Shown: positions 30,233-37,959 of the stretch, one piece after another
Position numbering within the stretch: position 1 is the first letter of the stretch
Layout: each line of letters opens with the position of its first letter
NCBI GenBank assembly: GCA_002373505.1
Contig: DFKE01000004.1
Coordinates: 1 to 43,767 of the forward strand
Length of the DNA stretch: 43,767 bases
Direction of reading: 5' to 3'
Origin: Bacteroidales bacterium UBA3653
GTDB taxonomy: Bacteria > Bacteroidota > Bacteroidia > Bacteroidales > Paludibacteraceae
Notes under the pieces: model-generated
What the model saw: only the letters and a program-made list of their open reading frames with translations
The model's database searches: none
Told to the model about the DNA's origin: nothing
Position numbers and translations under genes: made by a program

Positions 30233-30469
30233 TTATGCTTCCTCTTTTACAGATTCCTCTTTCGGTTGCTCTTCTGCCGCGTTGGCTTCTGCCAGATCCT
30301 GTTTCAACCGGTCGCAGTAGTCCTGCATGTGTTTCTTTGCCTCCTCGGCATAATCAGCAATCTGTTGACGCACTTCTTCCCCGTTTTTCGGAGTCAATAA
30401 CATGGCAGCTGCTGCGCCTACCAATGCGCCGCCGATAAAGAGCGCGGCTCCCCTGAATAAATTTTTCAT
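30233..30469 (-). CDS. YtxH-domain protein
   Basis: Small membrane-anchored protein: N-terminal glycine/alanine-rich helix (FIGGALVGAAAAMLLTPKNGEE, residues about 11-32) followed by a charged coiled coil and an acidic tail. The GxxxGxxxAxLxxPxxGxxxR pattern is the YtxH signature, associated with general stress in Bacillus. Function here unknown. Second gene of the OhrR-like operon, 12 nt after the regulator. Confidence 0.8.
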   Translation of the reverse strand: MKNLFRGAALFIGGALVGAAAAMLLTPKNGEEVRQQIADYAEEAKKHMQDYCDRLKQDLAEANAAEEQPKEESVKEEA

Positions 30470-30481
30470 AATGGTATGATT

Positions 30482-30928
30482 TTATTTATTGGTTTGTTGT
30501 AATCCGTCGATCAGTTTGTCTAACACCGGAATAATTGCCTTCAGATCCTCCTCTGACACGTATCTGGTTATTTCCTCTGCCAAACCGAGAGGTATCTCTT
30601 TGGCTTTCTCGCGCATAGCAATACCTTTCGGCGTAAGGGATACGATGCGTTGCCGCGTGTCTTTCTCACCGCGTTTGCGTACGATAAATCCGGCTTTCTC
30701 CATCCGTTGGAGAAGCGGTGTCACGGTGTTTGTCTCCAGATGCAGCCGTTTCGCAATGTCGTTCACCGGCTGCTGATCCTTCTCCCAAAGCACAAGAAGC
30801 ACCAAGTACTGCGGATAAGTGATCCCTAATGGTTCGAAATAGGGATTGTACGCTCCGGCCACCAGACGCGAAGCCGTGTAAAGCCGGAAACAGAGTTGGT
30901 TGTCTAATTTCAGTTGCTCGTACACCAT
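30482..30928 (-). CDS. MarR-family regulator, OhrR-like
   Basis: Winged-helix repressor of 148 residues. The N-terminal LDNQLCFRLYTASR carries Cys13 at the position of the peroxide-sensing cysteine of OhrR. The wing reads LETNTVTPLLQRMEKAGFIVRKR with GEKDTRQRIVSLT. Expected to derepress on oxidation by organic hydroperoxide. It heads an operon of three envelope genes rather than an ohr peroxidase gene. An imperfect inverted repeat in its leader (30948-30987) is a candidate operator. Confidence 0.88.
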   Translation of the reverse strand: MVYEQLKLDNQLCFRLYTASRLVAGAYNPYFEPLGITYPQYLVLLVLWEKDQQPVNDIAKRLHLETNTVTPLLQRMEKAGFIVRKRGEKDTRQRIVSLTPKGIAMREKAKEIPLGLAEEITRYVSEEDLKAIIPVLDKLIDGLQQTNK

Positions 30929-30947
30929 GTCATTTACGATTTATTCA

Positions 30948-30987
30948 TATACAATTGCGCACTTCATTGAGTTGTGTCGCAATATAT
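30948..30987. promoter_or_regulatory. Imperfect inverted repeat, candidate OhrR-like operator
   Basis: ATACAATTGCGCAC on the left is mirrored by GTGTCGCAATATAT on the right, with a 12-nt centre. It lies between the promoter -7 box and the regulator start, where autorepression would act. Confidence 0.45.
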
Positions 30988-31006
30988 AAATTTCTCAAAT
31001 CCCGCT

Positions 31007-31038
31007 GCAAAGGTACTACTTTTTTCTGAAATATGCAA
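31007..31038 (-). promoter_or_regulatory. Promoter of the OhrR-like operon
   Basis: TTG-N20-TACCTTTGC on the minus strand with A-tract spacer; leader about 73 nt. The stretch 31040-31160 upstream shows nothing I recognise. Confidence 0.8.
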
Positions 31039-31160
31039 GGGGATCTGCCTTTTTTTCGGATATTTTCTTTTGTACTGCCCACTTGGCTTCCTCTGTACCT
31101 TATTTCAGCATTTGTTCCACTTGGTTTTCACGGTCTCGCAGGGTTCTTCGATTTCATAGT

Positions 31161-32096
31161 TTATAAACCTTTCTTGTCTTTTTGGGTATATAGCCAGGCG
31201 ACTATCGCGCCGCTGATATTATGCCACACGCTGAAGATGGCACCGGGGATGGTTGCCATCGGGTATGCGGCAAAATGGAGCGTTGCCAAGGAAGAGGCAA
31301 GACCGGAGTTCTGCATGCCTACTTCGATAGAGACGGCCCGTTTCTTGGGTTCGGGCATTCCTGTCAGTCGTCCTATCAGATAGCCGAGCCCCAACCCGAA
31401 GAGGTTGTGACACATCACTACAAGGATGATCAAGAAGCCGCTTGCCAGCAGTTTGGAGGCATTGGCGGAGATGACGATAGAGACCGTAAAGGCGATAGCG
31501 ACTGATGAGAAAGCCGGAAGATAATCCATCGCCTTCTCCGTAAACTTGGGCCACAGGCTCTTGATAACCAGACCTAATACGATAGGCAGAATGACCACCC
31601 ACAGGATACTCAGCAACATGCCTGCCACGTCCACTTGGATGCTCTCTCCCGCCAGTACCCATGTCAGCAAAGGGGTAAGCAGCGGGGCAAGCAAGGTGGA
31701 GACACCGGTCATCCCGACCGACAAGGCAAGGTCGCCTTTCGCCAGATAGGTGATGACATTCGATGCCGTGCCGCCGGGACAGCAGCCTACCAATATCACG
31801 CCAAGCGCTAAAGCTTCGTCCAGTTGAAAAACTTTAGCCAGCCCCCACGCCAGCAACGGCATGACGGTGAACTGCGCCAAACAGCCGATGATGATATCTT
31901 TCGGACGGCTGAAGACGATTTTGAAATCGTGGAGGTTGAGTGCCAGTCCCATACCGAACATCACCACGCCCAACAGGTAGTTGATGGTTTTGGTGGGTAT
32001 GGGTTGCAACACAGCCGGAAACAGCAGCGAAAGCACGGCGCATACTAAAACCAGTACCGCCATGTACTTCGATATGTAGTGACAGAGTTGCTTCAT
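31161..32096 (-). CDS. Bile acid:sodium symporter family (BASS) transporter
   Basis: Ten-helix secondary transporter of the PF01758 family; in bacteria substrates include bile acids, pantoate and other organic anions. Family motifs are clear: VGCCPGGTASNVITYLAKGD (about residues 102-121) and SIEVGMQNSGLASSLA (about 258-273), the two crossed-helix sites. 311 residues, normal length. Overlaps the MmcQ/YjbR gene by 4 nt (ATGA) upstream, so translationally coupled. Substrate cannot be told from sequence. Confidence 0.9.
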   Translation of the reverse strand: MKQLCHYISKYMAVLVLVCAVLSLLFPAVLQPIPTKTINYLLGVVMFGMGLALNLHDFKIVFSRPKDIIIGCLAQFTVMPLLAWGLAKVFQLDEALALGVILVGCCPGGTASNVITYLAKGDLALSVGMTGVSTLLAPLLTPLLTWVLAGESIQVDVAGMLLSILWVVILPIVLGLVIKSLWPKFTEKAMDYLPAFSSVAIAFTVSIVISANASKLLASGFLIILVVMCHNLFGLGLGYLIGRLTGMPEPKKRAVSIEVGMQNSGLASSLATLHFAAYPMATIPGAIFSVWHNISGAIVAWLYTQKDKKGL

Positions 32097-32446
32097 TCGT
32101 TAGTCTTCTTTGTATATTTGGCTTTGACAATCTCGTAGGAGTTCTTCGTCAGTTCGCGCAGCAAGTAGTCCGGAGCAGTACGTGGATCGATGCCCAGCCA
32201 GTACTTGGCAGATTCGTTATAGGGCTTGCCGATGCAGTCGTATTGCGCTTTCAGTTCGTCTATCCGTTCGGGCTGGCATTTAAGCGTCACGACCGAGTAG
32301 TCGGCGCAGTCGAAGAACGCAAACATGTGTCCGCAGACATAGAAAACAAGCACGTTCGACGCATACCTGAACGCCGTAAACGGCAGTTTCTCCTCTACGT
32401 CTGCGCCCAGCGAGAGGCAGTAATCTCTATATTCTTCGATGTTCAT
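32093..32446 (-). CDS. MmcQ/YjbR family protein
   Basis: Small CyaY-like-fold protein of the MmcQ/YjbR family, often called DNA-binding, real function unknown. Pattern: EYRDYCLSLGADVEEKLPF (residues 5-23), VLVFYVCGHMFAFFD, TLKCQPERIDELKAQY and KYWLGI near the end; all family elements are present in 117 residues. A truncated close paralogue lies at 43557-43736. 9 nt after the DUF389 gene. Confidence 0.88.
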   Translation of the reverse strand: MNIEEYRDYCLSLGADVEEKLPFTAFRYASNVLVFYVCGHMFAFFDCADYSVVTLKCQPERIDELKAQYDCIGKPYNESAKYWLGIDPRTAPDYLLRELTKNSYEIVKAKYTKKTNE

Positions 32447-32455
32447 GGTTGGGTA

Positions 32456-33799
32456 TCAGTTGTTTTTTATAACCTGTACGGCCGGAACATTCAGGCGGAT
32501 GGCAAGCCACTGCTCCATACGGGCGAGATCTTCGTGGGTTAGTGTCTCCTGCTTATGGTTTGCCGCCGTTTTCTCGGAGATAACCAGCAGCACGGTGGAG
32601 TCTGCTCTTGCAAGGGTTATACGGTCTATGGACGACCATTGTGCGCGCAGTTCGTTGCTGATTTGCTTCGTAGGCAGAACCAGCGCTTCATAGGCATCCA
32701 GTTGTTGCCGGAGTACGCGAATCGAATCATCGCGCTGGCGCAGTTGCTGCTCGGTGGACGCCAACCAGTCTCGCATGACCTCTGTCTCGTTCAAACGGTG
32801 AACTTCGATGGTGGCATCTTCCTGAAAGAGAATCTGCGCATGTGAGATGCCGTGTTTCTCTGCGTTCGTATAGAGTTGTGCACGTGACTCAGGGCTCAGT
32901 GCTTCACCAGCCAGACGCAGCGTGAGCGTATAGGGTTTGACGGACATGTCTGTGCTGTAATCATAGATATAAGTGCCTCCGACGGCTTGGTTCTCCTTCA
33001 CAAAATGCCGTGCTTCGGTAGTGAAACGGTTCTCGCGGACGATACTATATGCCGTGAAGAAACTGGGTACCAGCACAACGAGAATCAACAAACCGTACGA
33101 GATGATTCCCCGGCGCGAGGTTCCGTCTTTCTCTTCCACGACAGGGAAACGCAAGTACTTGACTGCCAGGAAAGTAGCCAGAGCGATGAAGATGCAGTTG
33201 ATAAAGAACAGATAGAGCGCTCCTCCGGCATATTGCCAGTTGAGGTTGGCGATTCCGTAACCGACCGTACAGAGCGGCGGCATGAGTGCAGTAGCGATAG
33301 CCACGCCGGAAAGGACTGTTCCTTTCTCTTTGCGCGAGAGTTCCAAGATGCCGGCAATTCCTCCGAAGAAAGCGATGAGCACGTCATAGACGGAAGGGTT
33401 GGTGCGCGCTAACAGTTCCGTGGGATTGTCCGTCTCCAGAGGTGTTACCATAAAATAGAGCGTCGATGCCAGGAGGCTGATAGCAAACATGATTCCGAGG
33501 TTCTTTAGCGACTGCAGTAGCAGATCCGTGTCGTTGGTTCCCAAGCCCATGCCGAAGCCGATGATTGGGCTCATCAACGGCGAGATAAGCATGGCGCCGA
33601 TGATCACCGGAATGGAGTTGACATTCAAACCGACCGAAGCAATGACGATCGCCACAAAGAGAATGTAGATGTTCGGTCCGCGGAAAGGAATATTGCTGCG
33701 GATATTGGCGCTGGCGGCAAGTACATCGATGTAATCCGTCACACTCAGTTGCTCGCGGAAGAACTGCTTTGCCCGTTCTTTGAATTCTGAATAGGTCAT
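32456..33799 (-). CDS. DUF389 membrane protein
   Basis: Membrane protein of 447 residues. The DUF389 signature SVGLNVNSIPVIIGAMLISP (about residues 55-74) is followed by MSPIIGFGMGLG and LSGVAIATALMPPLCTVG-type helices, giving about six or seven membrane segments in residues 40-250. The C-terminal 190 residues are soluble with a coiled-coil (TEQQLRQRDDSIRVLRQQ). Function unknown; transport has been suggested for the family. Part of a same-strand run with the lipoprotein above and MmcQ/BASS below. Confidence 0.88.
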   Translation of the reverse strand: MTYSEFKERAKQFFREQLSVTDYIDVLAASANIRSNIPFRGPNIYILFVAIVIASVGLNVNSIPVIIGAMLISPLMSPIIGFGMGLGTNDTDLLLQSLKNLGIMFAISLLASTLYFMVTPLETDNPTELLARTNPSVYDVLIAFFGGIAGILELSRKEKGTVLSGVAIATALMPPLCTVGYGIANLNWQYAGGALYLFFINCIFIALATFLAVKYLRFPVVEEKDGTSRRGIISYGLLILVVLVPSFFTAYSIVRENRFTTEARHFVKENQAVGGTYIYDYSTDMSVKPYTLTLRLAGEALSPESRAQLYTNAEKHGISHAQILFQEDATIEVHRLNETEVMRDWLASTEQQLRQRDDSIRVLRQQLDAYEALVLPTKQISNELRAQWSSIDRITLARADSTVLLVISEKTAANHKQETLTHEDLARMEQWLAIRLNVPAVQVIKNN

Positions 33800-33824
33800 A
33801 TCTCAAAAGGTTTTAGTATGTCGT

Positions 33825-34340
33825 TTATTTTGTCAAAGTGTTAAGCGTTTCGACGGAGAACTTGCTCATGCCTTCTATCGCGTCGCTCACGTTGAGCAGC
33901 AGTTTCGGGTTGCTCACATCCCAATGGAACGTGCCGGAGTCGCTGTAACGCGCCGTTTCCGATTGCAGCACATAGACATAGCCGAACGTCCTGCCGTTTT
34001 GGATGAGACGGTCGATACAGAGAACACGCTTCGCATTGCGGTTAATGACGATGTTCCGCCAGATGACGTTGGACGGCTGGGTGTTGTTGGTTGGCGCAAA
34101 AGTAGTCTGGTAGATCATGCTTGCTCCTTCGTTGTCCACTTCGTAGTCCGGCAGCAAACCGATATATCCGTCGCTGCGGAAGGAATAGGTGTTGTCATGA
34201 CCGCTCACCGCCTTCAGTTCGTTTACCTTGAAAGGAAGGTCCTTCTGCACGTCTTTTGCGAACTCCTCGCTCGTCGTCGCCCGTTGCACCGCACAGGAGC
34301 AGAGGGTAAAGGCTAATATGTAAAATATGGTTCTTTTCAT
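33825..34340 (-). CDS. Lipoprotein of unknown function
   Basis: A 171-residue protein with signal peptide MKRTIFYILAFTLCS and Cys16 as likely lipid site (TLCSC). The mature part is beta-rich (NTYSFRSDGYIGLLPDY, RTFGYVYVLQSETARYSDS) and may be a lipocalin-like or similar small barrel; no family is recognised. 25 nt before the DUF389 gene and 32 nt after the CotH gene. Confidence 0.65.
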   Translation of the reverse strand: MKRTIFYILAFTLCSCAVQRATTSEEFAKDVQKDLPFKVNELKAVSGHDNTYSFRSDGYIGLLPDYEVDNEGASMIYQTTFAPTNNTQPSNVIWRNIVINRNAKRVLCIDRLIQNGRTFGYVYVLQSETARYSDSGTFHWDVSNPKLLLNVSDAIEGMSKFSVETLNTLTK

Positions 34341-34372
34341 AATTGTTTTTATGCTGTTTTTTTTTATCTTCT

Positions 34373-35740
34373 TTATTTCACCTCTTGCCCATACAACGTA
34401 TAAGTTTTGCCTCCGCGTTGAATATAAATGTTACCATTACATATGATTTTAACAAACGTATCTTGCTTTGTACATGTATTTTCAAATGAGGTCGCAATGG
34501 GGACATATTCAAATAAAGAATCAGTATGTTCTATCCGTTGATTTAACCAAGAATCTATATACTCTTTTTCTTCTGAGAAATCAATACTGATATCATCCAC
34601 TCCGCTCCATCTTTCAATTTCTCGCACATCGGCTCCTGTTCGTTCAAACAGGTCAAAATAGTCAGTAAACCGTTGTTTTAAAGATGAAAGCGAAAACGCA
34701 TTCTCACGCAAGTAAGCATACCTCTGCAATAATTGAGAATGATATTGAGAAATATCACGTTCAAATCTGATATAAAGCGGTTCATCCCAATAATTTACCA
34801 GAGTCGCATCTTCTTCGTTAGAATTATACATTCGCCCAAATGAGTGGTCAATGTCCCACGGAGTGATAAGCAGCTTGGAATCCTGATTTATATTGTAATA
34901 ACTCAAAAATAGATTTTTTCCCTGATTGTCTCTTGCGGACAAAAGACAGGTGAACAAATAATAATCCATAAATACGGGAATATCATATTGCAAAGATGCA
35001 CCTTCAGCAAATTCTGCCGCAGAAGCCGTGTCTGCGTAAAGCATAGCGTCATACAGTGGTTTCCAATTGATAAGATTGTCTTCAATCTCAGGGTATTCGT
35101 GTTCGTATCTCATCCACGTGGCGGATGTGTTGTCATAAGGAGATATAGCTTTAAAAAAACCACCTTGCCAGTTGGCAGCCTTGTATAAAACGCCATTGAC
35201 CGTATTCGCTTTCAGCTTTTTTAACTTCAGCTGTTTGCGATCGACCCTTTCCATTAAGCAATATATCCCGTTATACTCATCATTAACGTACACCTCTACG
35301 AATTTACCACGGTAGCCATTGCACATTTTAGGCTCTACGTTGTAATAGGACGGCTTTGCGGAAAAATCCAACCATAAATCCATTGCTACTCTATTTCTCA
35401 TACGAGCTTTGTCTACCGCCATAGCATCTAAAATCCAATAGTTATCAGAGCGCATTCCCATTAGAGAAGTGTCCAACTTCTGACCGCTATCATCTATAAG
35501 TTTTATTGCAAAAGATTTCTTTTGATATTTAGTGGATGATGCTCCCCTATGTCTGATTAGAGCTGAAAAGTGCAGGGTATCGTAGTCTTCAAAAAGAGTA
35601 AAATACGCATTTGAAAAAGTGTCTTTACTCAATGTTTTATATTGTAATCGTACAACCGGAATACTAGACTGAATATTACCATAGCTTTCTCCATGCAGTA
35701 ACAATAAAAATGTAATTAATAAGCAAGTTGTACGTTTCAT
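34373..35740 (-). CDS. CotH kinase-family secreted protein with type IX secretion C-terminal signal
   Basis: CotH-family protein (atypical protein kinase fold). RHRGASSTKYQKKSFAIKL (about residues 64-82) and VDKARMRNRVAMDL (about 109-122) are the N-terminal motifs, ERVDRKQLKL the nucleotide-loop region, and ITPWDIDHSFGRMYNS (about 289-304) the D-x-D-like active site. Signal peptide at 1-22. The last 22 residues (NGNIYIQRGGKTYTLYGQEVK) have the form of a short type A T9SS C-terminal domain. Base composition is clearly more AT-rich than its neighbours, suggesting recent arrival. ATG 35740 preferred over 35749. Leader about 230 nt. Confidence 0.85.
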   Translation of the reverse strand: MKRTTCLLITFLLLLHGESYGNIQSSIPVVRLQYKTLSKDTFSNAYFTLFEDYDTLHFSALIRHRGASSTKYQKKSFAIKLIDDSGQKLDTSLMGMRSDNYWILDAMAVDKARMRNRVAMDLWLDFSAKPSYYNVEPKMCNGYRGKFVEVYVNDEYNGIYCLMERVDRKQLKLKKLKANTVNGVLYKAANWQGGFFKAISPYDNTSATWMRYEHEYPEIEDNLINWKPLYDAMLYADTASAAEFAEGASLQYDIPVFMDYYLFTCLLSARDNQGKNLFLSYYNINQDSKLLITPWDIDHSFGRMYNSNEEDATLVNYWDEPLYIRFERDISQYHSQLLQRYAYLRENAFSLSSLKQRFTDYFDLFERTGADVREIERWSGVDDISIDFSEEKEYIDSWLNQRIEHTDSLFEYVPIATSFENTCTKQDTFVKIICNGNIYIQRGGKTYTLYGQEVK

Positions 35741-35845
35741 ATTAATCATTGTGTTATTTAATATTTCTCTATTATTACTTTTGTGCCGGATTCAATCCGG
35801 CGTAATGGTATCCATCTAGGGCATTGATGGCAGGGAAAGAATAAT

Positions 35846-35932
35846 TCATCTATCAAGCAGCCATTCTGCCAAATCGATGATTTGGATACCTTGGTAATCA
35901 TATCTCGGTACGCGAGTGCGGGCAATACTTCC
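35846..35932 (-). pseudogene. Possible gene-end remnant in the CotH leader
   Basis: A minus-strand frame without start ends at TGA after residues IARTRVPRYDYQGIQIIDL and AEWLLDR. It reads like the C-terminus of an enzyme but I cannot name the family. Could be chance. Confidence 0.25.
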
Positions 35933-35973
35933 CAAAATCACATTTTTTTACAATTTGGAAAGTCAAACCTGCT

Positions 35974-36005
35974 GCAAAGATACTCTTTTTTTGTTAATTA
36001 TGCAA
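35974..36005 (-). promoter_or_regulatory. Promoter of the CotH gene
   Basis: TTG-N20-TATCTTTGC on the minus strand with A-tract spacer. No other clear promoter is seen down to the BASS gene, so a CotH-lipoprotein-DUF389-mmcQ-BASS transcript is possible. Confidence 0.75.
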
Positions 36006-36052
36006 GAAAGCTGCAAGAAAGAAGCAAAAAAATTGCTTTTTTTGACAAAATG

Positions 36053-36085
36053 TTTGCAAATGTCATAAATAATCCGTAACTTTGC
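36053..36085 (+). promoter_or_regulatory. Promoter of the paired lipoprotein genes
   Basis: TTTG (36053-36056)-N20-TAACTTTGC (36077-36085). The transcript would start near 36091, leaving a leader of about 378 nt. Confidence 0.85.
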
Positions 36086-36108
36086 AGCCAAAAGTTGCAA
36101 AGACGAGT

Positions 36109-36165
36109 ATGACCAATACCGTTTTTGGGAAACAAATAAATAAAGAAAACAACAACCGCCTATGA
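36109..36165 (+). CDS. Small upstream ORF (18 residues) in the lipoprotein leader
   Basis: Encodes MTNTVFGKQINKENNNRL, five of 18 residues Asn, three as consecutive AAC. It begins about 18 nt after the predicted transcription start. Its stop overlaps (ATGA) a second mini-ORF, MMDK, at 36162-36176. The arrangement resembles a leader peptide, but expression is unproven. Confidence 0.35.
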   Translation: MTNTVFGKQINKENNNRL

Positions 36166-36267
36166 TGGATAAATAAGAACGAAACAACATACAAATAAGC
36201 ATTTGCTTTATTAAAGGAGCCTTTCATCTTCCACAATTTGAAATTACCTTCTGATAATATAGCGAAT

Positions 36268-36450
36268 GTTCACACGTAAGTGTGGACTTTCTGCGTATAT
36301 TGGAGGTAATGGGAGTGGAAGCCCGAAAGACCCAATATAAACAAGCGAGAAAGCCCATGCTTTTTGTATGGATACCCAAGAAAGGACAAAAGGGCTAACA
36401 AGCGAAAACAACTCATAAAACCCCAAGCCCGGCGAAGGTGTAAGAGCCGG
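36268..36450 (+). promoter_or_regulatory. Structured RNA leader with four hairpins
   Basis: Hairpins: GTTCACAC-GTAA-GTGTGGAC with a GNRA loop (36268-36287); TATATTGG/CCAATATA enclosing GGG..CCC (36296-36339); CCATGC-TTTTT-GTATGG (36355-36371); CCGGC/GCCGG (36429-36450), ending 18 nt before the start codon. No known riboswitch was recognised. Confidence 0.55.
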
Positions 36451-36468
36451 AACAAATACTCATATATT

Positions 36469-37929
36469 ATGAACACAAAAATTCTTTCAGCACTTGGCAT
36501 CGGAATGATTGCCATGCTATTTCTCGTCTCCTGTCAAGACGAACCAAGTTCGAGCAGCAAATTGACCTTCAAAGGCGTCAATCTGAACAACGCAAAAGCT
36601 CTTGCTTTAGTGCAAGAAGGTAACGGTTCGGCCAACGCTCCGCGCAGAATGCGTGCGGATGAAGGCGAAAAACCGCAAACGAAATTCCTCTATACCGTGG
36701 ATGAAAACGGCAATATGAGTGCGGCGATTTTCTATTTTAACGAAGTGGACTCTACTACGGACACCAAGGCTTTGCGTCTGAGTATCGAGAATATCTTTGC
36801 GGTCGGCGAGGATTACTTATGGCTCTACGGTTGTCAGTACGACTGCGATGATATCAATTCGTTACCTGCAGAAGCGCGCAAATTCGTGCAAGAGCAGATT
36901 GATGCCAGCCATAACCGCCCCGGGCATTTCAATTACCTCATCCGTAAGACCGACGGCGCTCTTTTCAACTTGACAGACCTTACTGTTTTGCCTTTGAATT
37001 GGGAAGGTAAGATTGAAATGGGCGGCATGAAACTGACAACCGGCAATGAATTGAGGCAATATGGTTTAGTAGCGCAAGTGGGTAAAGAACTCTACTGGGC
37101 TATCGGAAATTACCAGGGCGGTTTATGCAAATTGGTGGACAACGGTTCCACGATGGACCAAGTGAATTTGGATTATCACGCAAATATCGCGTATGTTCTT
37201 GGTGATGGAAATGGACATTTAGGAACGGTGTTGAGTTATAGTAGTAATATGCCAACTAATCCTGCGTTCATTAACGGCAATTTAGCCAATCTGGTACAAG
37301 GTCTTCCGAGTGACACGTACTATCCACGCATGCATTTTATCGGTGGTAAATACTTTGTTTCCGCTTTCGCTGATAATGGAGGTGATATTTATGCCATTTC
37401 CTTTGAAGGCAGTATAGCTAAGGCTACGAAATGCGTCGCAGGCAATACGCTTCCGGAATACGGCTATGGTTATCCGGTTTTGATTGAGGGTTCTACCTAT
37501 TCTTATTTAACTGATGAAGGCGAAGGCGCAATTATTAGGACCTTTGATGCCAATGCATTGACATTCACAGTTGAGCAACTGCCGGACGGCTTCCCCTCTT
37601 GGCCGCAGGCTTATGATGAAGAAGGAAATGCGTATTCGTTTGAGACAGAGAAACAAACCGACATGAGTTATGTCATTGTTTATAATCTGCCCACGCGCAC
37701 GGCTACGCGTCACAACATCGACCGCAGCGAAGTACCGCAATACAACGTTATTTCCATTGATAAGTACGACCGCGCACTAAAAGCGGTTATTGAGACAGCT
37801 ATTTTGCCTGACGGTTCAACCGTCTCGCTCATCACATACATGACGGGCGAGAATGCCTTTAAGACAGTTATCCTGGGCACTGAAGCCAGCGGCACTGCCG
37901 TCGTAGCCACCATCGTTCAGCTCAACTAA
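36469..37929 (+). CDS. Large lipoprotein A of unknown function (paralogue of 37960-39471)
   Basis: A 486-residue lipoprotein. Signal peptide from ATG 36469 (the open frame begins earlier, within the leader), lipobox FLVSC with Cys21. The mature protein is beta-rich with many Gly/Asp turns and repeated strand patterns (for example FIGGKYFVSAFADNGGDIYAI), suggesting a beta-propeller. It shares with its neighbour the elements FKGVNLNNAKALAL, APRRM, LSIENIFAVGEDYLWLYGC (about residues 103-121) and a hydrophobic C-terminus VVATIVQLN. No family is recognised. Likely surface-exposed. Confidence 0.75.
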   Translation: MNTKILSALGIGMIAMLFLVSCQDEPSSSSKLTFKGVNLNNAKALALVQEGNGSANAPRRMRADEGEKPQTKFLYTVDENGNMSAAIFYFNEVDSTTDTKALRLSIENIFAVGEDYLWLYGCQYDCDDINSLPAEARKFVQEQIDASHNRPGHFNYLIRKTDGALFNLTDLTVLPLNWEGKIEMGGMKLTTGNELRQYGLVAQVGKELYWAIGNYQGGLCKLVDNGSTMDQVNLDYHANIAYVLGDGNGHLGTVLSYSSNMPTNPAFINGNLANLVQGLPSDTYYPRMHFIGGKYFVSAFADNGGDIYAISFEGSIAKATKCVAGNTLPEYGYGYPVLIEGSTYSYLTDEGEGAIIRTFDANALTFTVEQLPDGFPSWPQAYDEEGNAYSFETEKQTDMSYVIVYNLPTRTATRHNIDRSEVPQYNVISIDKYDRALKAVIETAILPDGSTVSLITYMTGENAFKTVILGTEASGTAVVATIVQLN

Positions 37930-37959
37930 ATCACAAATCACCAATAACCAATTACAAAT
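37930..37959. repeat. Period-7 repeat array (AAATCAC / CAATTAC type) between the paired lipoprotein genes
   Basis: Units AAATCAC, AAATCAC, CAATAAC, CAATTAC, AAATATG; the last unit contains the ATG of the second gene. Confidence 0.85.

Larger units (their letters stand above)
35741..36468. other. Long intergenic region between the CotH gene and the paired lipoproteins
   Basis: A 728-nt gap that holds two divergent promoters (35974-36005 minus, 36053-36085 plus), a hairpin GCCGGA-TTCAA-TCCGGC (35785-35801), a coding-like remnant in the CotH leader (35846-35932) and, on the plus side, two small ORFs and four hairpins described separately. Confidence 0.7.

Noticed and set aside
31033..31383. Plus-strand ORF with hydrophobic N-terminus
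   Set aside because: Most of it is antisense to the BASS transporter; the remainder overlaps the OhrR operon promoter.
36364..36468. N-terminal extension of lipoprotein A by 35 residues
   Set aside because: It would be a basic stretch ahead of a perfect lipoprotein signal and lies within the structured leader.
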